DNA of 64,000 nt, taken from positions 434,001 to 498,000 of the forward strand of contig NZ_QTJR01000001.1 in assembly GCF_003382285.1 (NCBI RefSeq), in the 5' to 3' direction. Shown here piece by piece: positions 55,858-64,000 of this stretch; the first letter of the stretch is position 1; each line of letters starts with the position of its first letter. The notes below the pieces were generated by a model, which worked only from the letters and a program-made list of their open reading frames with translations, had not been told where the DNA came from and did not search any database. Origin of the DNA: Lysobacter soli (lineage in GTDB: Bacteria; Pseudomonadota; Gammaproteobacteria; Xanthomonadales; Xanthomonadaceae). The position numbers and the translations under genes are program-made.

Positions 55858-55884
55858 AAAAACCCGGCCGATGCCGGGTTTTTT
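55858..55884. terminator. Terminator shared by rpsT and obgE
   Basis: AAACCCGGC-CGAT-GCCGGGTTT with T-runs on both strands, between convergent rpsT and obgE. Confidence 0.9.
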
Positions 55885-55902
55885 GTTGCCTGCGCGAAGG
55901 CC

Positions 55903-57128
<1,226 letters not shown>

Positions 57129-57138
57129 TCATTGAAAA

Positions 57139-57168
57139 CGAAAAGCCCCGCCGAAGCGGGGCTCCTCG
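57139..57168 (-). terminator. Terminator after rpmA
   Basis: As minus-strand RNA, AGCCCCGC-UUCG-GCGGGGCU followed by UUUCGUUUUC. The same hairpin terminates tRNA-Thr. Confidence 0.85.
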
Positions 57169-57236
57169 TTGTCCTTTTGAAAAGTCCGCACACGGATGTG
57201 CGGGCTCTTGCGAAGGGACTCGCGTATGACGAGGAA

Positions 57237-57491
57237 TTACTCGACGACGCTGACGGTGCGACGCTTCTTCGGACCCTTGGTCGAGAACTCGACCTTGCCG
57301 TCGACCAGCGCGAACAGCGTGTGGTCGCGACCCAGGCCGACGCCGGCGCCCGGATGGAACTGGGTGCCGCGCTGGCGAACGATGATGTTGCCGGCCTCGA
57401 TGGCCTGGCCGCCGTAGATCTTCACGCCCAGGTACTTCGGGTTGGAGTCGCGGCCGTTACGGGTGGAACCTACGCCCTTTTTGTGTGCCAT
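57237..57491 (-). CDS. rpmA: 50S ribosomal protein L27
   Basis: 84 residues. Its N-terminus reaches the peptidyl transferase centre. [20 protein letters not shown] and [20 protein letters not shown] are standard. 16 bases after rplU. Confidence 0.99.
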   Translation of the reverse strand: MAHKKGVGSTRNGRDSNPKYLGVKIYGGQAIEAGNIIVRQRGTQFHPGAGVGLGRDHTLFALVDGKVEFSTKGPKKRRTVSVVE

Positions 57492-57507
57492 GGCTGCTTC
57501 TCCTTAC

Positions 57508-57816
57508 TTAGCCGGCAATGCCGGTGATTTCGATTTCGGTGTAATGCTGACGGTGGCCCATCTGCTTGCGGTGGTGCTTGCGGCGACGGAACTTCACGAT
57601 GCGCACCTTGTCGGCGCGGCCGTGGCCGACGACCTTGGCGGAGACCGACGCGCCCTTCAGGGCATCGCCAACCTTCACGCCATCGCTGCCGCCCAGCATC
57701 AGGACGTTGTCCAGCTTGATCTCGCTGCCGACTTCGACATCGAGCAGCTCGACGCGCAGGGTTTCGCCCTGCATCACGCGGTATTGCTTACCGCCGGTGA
57801 CTACAACTGCGTACAT
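57508..57816 (-). CDS. rplU: 50S ribosomal protein L21
   Basis: 102 residues. [20 protein letters not shown] and [20 protein letters not shown] are typical. First gene of rplU-rpmA, preceded by a good promoter and AGAGGAA before the ATG. Confidence 0.99.
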   Translation of the reverse strand: MYAVVVTGGKQYRVMQGETLRVELLDVEVGSEIKLDNVLMLGGSDGVKVGDALKGASVSAKVVGHGRADKVRIVKFRRRKHHRKQMGHRQHYTEIEITGIAG

Positions 57817-57880
57817 GACCAGATTCCTCTGTAGTTATTTTGGTCGCTGTCGGCACCCGAGGCGGGCGGACAGAAGCGGA

Positions 57881-57909
57881 ATTCTAGGGCTTTCAGCGAG
57901 TTGGAGCAA
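57881..57909 (-). promoter_or_regulatory. Promoter of rplU-rpmA
   Basis: On the minus strand, TTGCTC (57909-57904), 17 bases, TAGAAT (57886-57881), giving a leader of about 58 bases. Confidence 0.6.
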
Positions 57910-58495
57910 GTCGGCCCGACTTGGGGTCCGAGTTGGCGGTGCGGGGGGCATACGCGCGACCCGGCCCCTCCTCGTGCGGCTGGAAACCCCTGAAACACGA
58001 CAGGCGGCACATTCCTGCCCGCATTCAGTATCGTGTTTATTTTGTGAGAATTATCAACCACTTGCACGCGGTGCAGGCATCCCTTAACGTCGCTTCGACA
58101 TGGCGGTTCAGGGCCCGTCCATGTCCCAGCCAACACTCGATGGGCCAGCGTTCACGCAGGCCGGGGGGACAGTCGCTGTGCAGTCGCAGGCCCTGATGTC
58201 TTCCGAGGACGCCACCGCGTCCACAGCAACGGGCGATCCCGCCCGCGCTTCCGCATCCCCGATCGACGCACATCGCACGCATCCAGACGCGCGCTCCGAC
58301 GCCGCGACCGCGCGTGCGCAGCATCGCTCCAGCTCCGCCCACCCATATGCGGGCACGCGCACGACGCCGGACGGCGTTGCTACGCGGGCCTCCACCCAGT
58401 CGCGCTCCGGTTAGCGCCGTCGCGCACTCGCACCGGCGTCGCATAGGGGGAGGCGCCGGAGGTTCCTGCAGCAGCAGCCAACAAAGGACGTTGTC
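57910..58495. other. Large intergenic region rplU - S8 protease
   Basis: About 590 bases between divergent genes. An AT-richer segment near 58030-58060 contains a minus-strand TTGATA-N17-ACGATA pair that could be a second rplU promoter. The stretch 58100-58414 is open in one frame but its Ser/Thr/Ala/Arg composition and lack of a ribosome binding site argue against a gene. Upstream elements for the protease must lie here. Confidence 0.5.
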
Positions 58496-60574
58496 ATGAC
58501 TCGCAAAGCCCGCACCCTCAAGTGGACCGCCCTCGCCGTCGCCACCGCGCTCATCGCCGCCCCCGCGGCCTACTCCGGCGGCAAGTTGCCCGTCGCCAAC
58601 AAGGTCAAGGTGTCCACGCTGTCGCCGGCCGCCGCCAAGGCGGCGAAGGAACAGCCGCAGAAGTACGACCGTTTCATCGTCACCTATCGTGAGGGCGCCA
58701 GGCGCCTGAGCGCCGCCGCCGCGACCACGCAGTTCGCCACCGCCGCGAAGAACCTCAACGTCGGCATCGCGCCGATGCGTACGCTGGCCACCGGCAGCTC
58801 GCTGATCCGCACCGACCGCAAGCTCGACAGCCTCGCCACCAAGCAGCTGATGCTGGAGCTGATGAAGGATCCGAACGTGCTCGCGGTCGAACCCGATCGC
58901 CTGCGCAAGCCGCTGATGGTGCCCAACGATCCGCTCTACGCGCAGCAGTGGCACTACAAGAACGGCCCCGGCGGCATCAACGCCGAACCGGCGTGGGACC
59001 TGTCGACCGGCGACGGCGTCGTGGTCGCGGTGCTCGATACCGGCATCACGCCGCATTCGGAACTCAATAGCCAGACCGTCCCGGGCTACGACTTCATCAT
59101 CGATACCGAAGTGAGCGTGGACGGCGACGGGCGCGACGCGGATCCGAACGATCCGGGCGACTGGCACGACGGCGAATGCAACATCTTCGGCATTCCCGAA
59201 GACAGCAGCTGGCACGGCACGCACGTGGCTGGCACGGTCGCGGCGGCGACGAACAACAACGCGGGCGTGGCCGGCGTGGCGTTCGGCGCGAAGGTGCAGC
59301 CGGTACGCGTGCTGGGCAAGTGCGGCGGCTACGAGTCCGACATCATCGACGCGGTGACCTGGGCGTCCGGCGGCACCGTGGCGGGCGTTCCGGCCAATGC
59401 GACGCCGGCCGAAGTCATCAACCTGAGCCTCGGCGGCAGCGGCGCGTGCTCGGTCGCCGAGCAGGCGGCCTACACCGCGGCGAAGGCGCGCGGCACGACG
59501 GTCGTGGTCTCGGCCGGCAACTCCTCGGCCGATGCGGCGGGTTATTCGCCCGCGAGCTGCAACGACGTCATCACCGTGGCGTCCGTCGGTCCGACCGGCG
59601 AGCTTTCGGAATTCTCCAACTACGGCAGCGTCGTCGACGTCGCGGCGCCGGGCGGTTCGGGCGTCGTACCGGCCGCGGACAACATCCTGTCGACGCTGAA
59701 CCTCGGCGCGCAGGGCCAGGGCGCCGAAGGCTACGCGTGGTACGCGGGCACTTCGATGTCCGCCCCGCACGTGGCGGGCACGATCGCGCTGATGCAGTCG
59801 GCCGCGGCCACGCCGAAGACGCCGGACCAGATCAAGAAGATCCTGGAAAACACGGCGTACGCGTCGGGTGGATTCGCCGGCGGCTGCAGCTACAACCTGT
59901 GGTGCGGCGCCGGCATCATCGACGCGCGCTACGCGGTCGCCGTCGCCAAGGGCGACGAACCGCTGCCGCCGGACGTGCCGCCGGCTCCGGAACCGCCGCC
60001 GGCCACCGAGCTGCAGAACGGCGTCACCGTCACCGGCATCGAAGTGCTCGCCAACGACACCGTGCGCTACCAGCTGCTGGTGCCCAACGGCGCGTCGAAC
60101 CTGCTGTTCGCGATGTACGGCGGCACGGGCGATGCCGACATGTACGTGCGCCGCGCGGCAGAGCCGACGACCACCGCGTACGACTGCCGTCCGTACACCG
60201 CGGGCAACAACGAGAACTGCTTCTTCCCGGCCCCACAGGGCGGCACCTGGTACGTGACGATCCGCGGCTTCAGCAAGGCCACCGGCGTGTCGCTGTATCC
60301 GAGCTTCGTCGATGCGAACTGGCCGCGTTCGGTGGAAGCCGAGGCGATCGGGCTGGCGAACCATCGCACGCAGGTCACGCTCACCTGGACGCACGGCAAG
60401 AAGAACATCGACATCTACCGCAACGGCGCGATCCTCAAGACCGTGAAGAACAAGGGCACGGCGACGGATACGTTCCGCATCATCGGTAGCGGCACGATGA
60501 GCTACAAGCTGTGCAACAACGGCACGCAGGAATGCGCCGACCCGGTCGAGATCGATTACGCCTCGCACAAGTAA
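58496..60574 (+). CDS. Secreted S8 family serine protease (subtilase) with C-terminal PPC domain
   Basis: 692 residues. Sec signal peptide (KWTALAVATALIAAPAAYSG), then an I9-like propeptide containing YDRFIVTYREGARRL. The catalytic triad is Asp in VVVAVLDTGITPHSEL, His in SSWHGTHVAGTVAA and Ser in YAGTSMSAPHVAGTIALM; the oxyanion Asn is in SAGNSSADAAGY. After a Pro-rich linker (PPDVPPAPEPPPATE) comes a pre-peptidase C-terminal domain (about 505-595, GTGDADMYVRR, GTWYVTIRGFSKATG). The last 90 residues form a beta-rich module with HRTQVTLTWTHGKKNIDIYR. AAAGGA precedes the ATG. Extracellular proteases of this type are common in Lysobacter and Xanthomonas. Confidence 0.97.
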   Translation: MTRKARTLKWTALAVATALIAAPAAYSGGKLPVANKVKVSTLSPAAAKAAKEQPQKYDRFIVTYREGARRLSAAAATTQFATAAKNLNVGIAPMRTLATGSSLIRTDRKLDSLATKQLMLELMKDPNVLAVEPDRLRKPLMVPNDPLYAQQWHYKNGPGGINAEPAWDLSTGDGVVVAVLDTGITPHSELNSQTVPGYDFIIDTEVSVDGDGRDADPNDPGDWHDGECNIFGIPEDSSWHGTHVAGTVAAATNNNAGVAGVAFGAKVQPVRVLGKCGGYESDIIDAVTWASGGTVAGVPANATPAEVINLSLGGSGACSVAEQAAYTAAKARGTTVVVSAGNSSADAAGYSPASCNDVITVASVGPTGELSEFSNYGSVVDVAAPGGSGVVPAADNILSTLNLGAQGQGAEGYAWYAGTSMSAPHVAGTIALMQSAAATPKTPDQIKKILENTAYASGGFAGGCSYNLWCGAGIIDARYAVAVAKGDEPLPPDVPPAPEPPPATELQNGVTVTGIEVLANDTVRYQLLVPNGASNLLFAMYGGTGDADMYVRRAAEPTTTAYDCRPYTAGNNENCFFPAPQGGTWYVTIRGFSKATGVSLYPSFVDANWPRSVEAEAIGLANHRTQVTLTWTHGKKNIDIYRNGAILKTVKNKGTATDTFRIIGSGTMSYKLCNNGTQECADPVEIDYASHK

Positions 60575-60602
60575 GCGATCGCGTTCGACCGATGCAGCAA
60601 GC

Positions 60603-60634
60603 AGGAAGGGCCCGGTCCGCCGGGCCCCTCCTTC
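60603..60634 (+). terminator. Probable terminator after the protease gene
   Basis: AGGAAGGGCCCGG-TCCG-CCGGGCCCCTCCTT, a long GC-rich stem with a single bulge and pyrimidine-rich tail. Confidence 0.6.
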
Positions 60635-60655
60635 CTTCCCCGCGATGGAGTGCCC

Positions 60656-61504
60656 ATGAAGCCAGCCCGTGCTTTTCCTGTCCTGTTCCTCCCCGTCGTG
60701 CTGATCGCCGGCGTTGCCGCGCTGTCCGCCTGCAATCGCGACACAGCGACCACCCAGGCGCCGCCGCCGACGGCTGCCGCGCCAGTGGCGCAGTTCGACG
60801 CCACGCTCAATGTGGTGAACAACAACGGCACCGTCCGCTACGACGGCGTCGTCGGTACCGATGCCGCGCGCCAGTCCGTCGAAACCGCGCTTCGTCGCGC
60901 CTACGGTCGCGTCTCCGGCGACCTCAAGGTCGATCCCGGCGCACGGCCCGCGCCCTGGCAGGACGGCCTGCCGGAATTCCTGAAGACCTTCAACCAGCCG
61001 GGCGCCGCCGTCTCGTTCGAAGGTCGCCGCATCGAGCTCCACGGCCACGCCAGCGAGGACGACCGCAAGGCCCTGCTCGCGCGCGCCGAACTGCTCTATC
61101 CCGGCTACGCCTACACGGGCCTGTTCCAGGGCGTGGGCGATGACGCGCAGGGCGAAGCGGTTTCCGCCGTGCTCGCGGCCGTGAAGCCCGGAACGTCGGG
61201 CGCGCCGCTGGTGAAGGCGCTCAACGAGGCCGTGACGCAGACGCCGATCCGCTTCGAGCCCGGCAGCGCGCGCGTGGCGCCCGACAGCCTGGCGTTGCTC
61301 AGCAAGGCCGCGCAGGTGATCCAGGCGTCCGGCGACGCCACGCGGCTGCAGATTGCCGGCCCCGCCGCCGACGATCCCTCGCTCGCGCAGCAGCGCGCCG
61401 AGGCGATCAAGGTCCAGCTGATCGTCAACGGCGTCAGCCCCGCCGCGCTGGAAACCACCGCGCAGGCCGGCAACGGCGAAGCCGCGGCGTTCCGGTTGCT
61501 GTAA
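60656..61504 (+). CDS. OmpA-like outer-membrane lipoprotein with BON-type repeats
   Basis: 282 residues. The signal peptide ends in the lipobox region AALSACNRD. Two BON-like modules follow ([20 protein letters not shown] near 60-120 and [20 protein letters not shown] near 120-160), then an OmpA C-terminal-like peptidoglycan-association domain ([20 protein letters not shown]). The latter is degenerate: the usual NxxLSxxRA motif appears as [18 protein letters not shown] lies seven bases before the ATG; a GTG six bases upstream is less likely. Function is probably envelope structure. Confidence 0.82.
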   Translation: MKPARAFPVLFLPVVLIAGVAALSACNRDTATTQAPPPTAAAPVAQFDATLNVVNNNGTVRYDGVVGTDAARQSVETALRRAYGRVSGDLKVDPGARPAPWQDGLPEFLKTFNQPGAAVSFEGRRIELHGHASEDDRKALLARAELLYPGYAYTGLFQGVGDDAQGEAVSAVLAAVKPGTSGAPLVKALNEAVTQTPIRFEPGSARVAPDSLALLSKAAQVIQASGDATRLQIAGPAADDPSLAQQRAEAIKVQLIVNGVSPAALETTAQAGNGEAAAFRLL

Positions 61505-61537
61505 GCGGGCGCGACCGCGTCTATTTCACTCCTGCCA

Positions 61538-61633
61538 CCTCCACTGCCGCGCAGTGGAGGAATGGCCGTCTCAGCCAGTGAGACGGCAGGTTCAGGAATC
61601 CCGCGTGGAACCCGCTGAACCGTGCTCCACGCG
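61538..61633. repeat. Three consecutive perfect hairpins upstream of uvrA
   Basis: CCTCCACTGC-CGC-GCAGTGGAGG (61538-61560); GCCGTCTCA-GCCAG-TGAGACGGC (61565-61587); CGCGTGGA with TCCACGCG (61602-61633, 16-base loop). They differ in sequence, so they are not copies of one repeat. They may end the upstream transcript or form a uvrA leader structure. Confidence 0.75.
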
Positions 61634-61742
61634 GCATTTCGCGCGCCTTTGGTTCCGGGCATTTGCCCCCATCTTCGCCTGTCGATACGCTCCCCTGTTC
61701 GCCCCGCGCTCCGCGACGGCGACCCTCCCATACAGGCAACCG

Positions 61743-64000
<2,258 letters not shown>

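Noticed and set aside
58100-58414. Possible small plus-strand gene before the protease
   Set aside because: Composition is Ser/Thr/Ala/Arg-biased, no ribosome binding site, no recognisable family.
58037-61048. Minus-strand open frame across the protease and lipoprotein genes
   Set aside because: Low-complexity Arg/Gly/Val translation with no recognisable domain; plus-strand genes are well supported.

Overview
The window is high-GC proteobacterial chromosome and looks like family Xanthomonadaceae, most likely Lysobacter or a close relative. The gene order lexA-recA-recX-alaS-csrA-tRNA-Ser-tRNA-Arg, the LexA box of the form TTAGTAG-N5-CTACTAA, and the ypjD/ffh-rpsP-rimM-trmD-rplS block all fit that family. 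No transposase, integrase, phage gene, rRNA operon or CRISPR array was seen, so apart from the first 12 kb this is mostly vertically inherited core chromosome.

Left end (1-18130). Two translationally coupled genes on the minus strand encode a nonribosomal peptide/polyketide assembly line. The first gene (4488-11789) carries A-T-KS-AT-ACP and a PLP aminotransferase (AMT), with no ketoreductase. The second (1-4491, running off the window) carries C-A-T-C. Read together, an amino acid is loaded, extended by one malonyl unit, its beta-keto group is replaced by an amine, and the product is joined to what looks like glycine. A membrane J-domain protein follows. Next come a PEP-CTERM/XrtA-type undecaprenyl-phosphate sugar transferase, an Sfp-type phosphopantetheinyl transferase that could activate the assembly line, and a nucleotide-sugar dehydrogenase/epimerase pair for exopolysaccharide precursors.

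Middle (18181-36600). tRNA-Arg, tRNA-Ser, csrA, alaS, recX, recA, lexA and pncC all lie on the minus strand. mutS, katG, a DUF937 protein and a MATE exporter lie on the plus strand, with hslR and a Mut7-C family protein on the minus strand. The minus-strand rpsP-rimM-trmD-rplS operon couples ribosomal proteins to rRNA/tRNA maturation.

Right part (36600-64000). ffh is divergent from ypjD. A MarR regulator with a perfect palindromic operator precedes a three-gene efflux operon (outer-membrane factor, membrane fusion protein, DHA2 transporter). purU, radA, a PNPOx-fold protein with a histone-H1-like tail, tRNA-Thr, ispH-lspA-ileS-ribF, murJ, rpsT, obgE, rpmA-rplU, a secreted S8 protease, an OmpA-like lipoprotein and the start of uvrA follow. 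DNA repair and SOS genes (lexA, recA, recX, mutS, radA, uvrA) are well represented. Intergenic regions are rich in short palindromes and REP-like inverted pairs.

The most novel content is the KR-less PKS-AMT module, predicted to make a beta,gamma-diamino acid unit. Secondary points are the apparently leaderless, LexA-box-overlapped lexA start, a Mut7-C protein with a long charged repeat inserted in its zinc ribbon, and the H1-tailed PNPOx protein.
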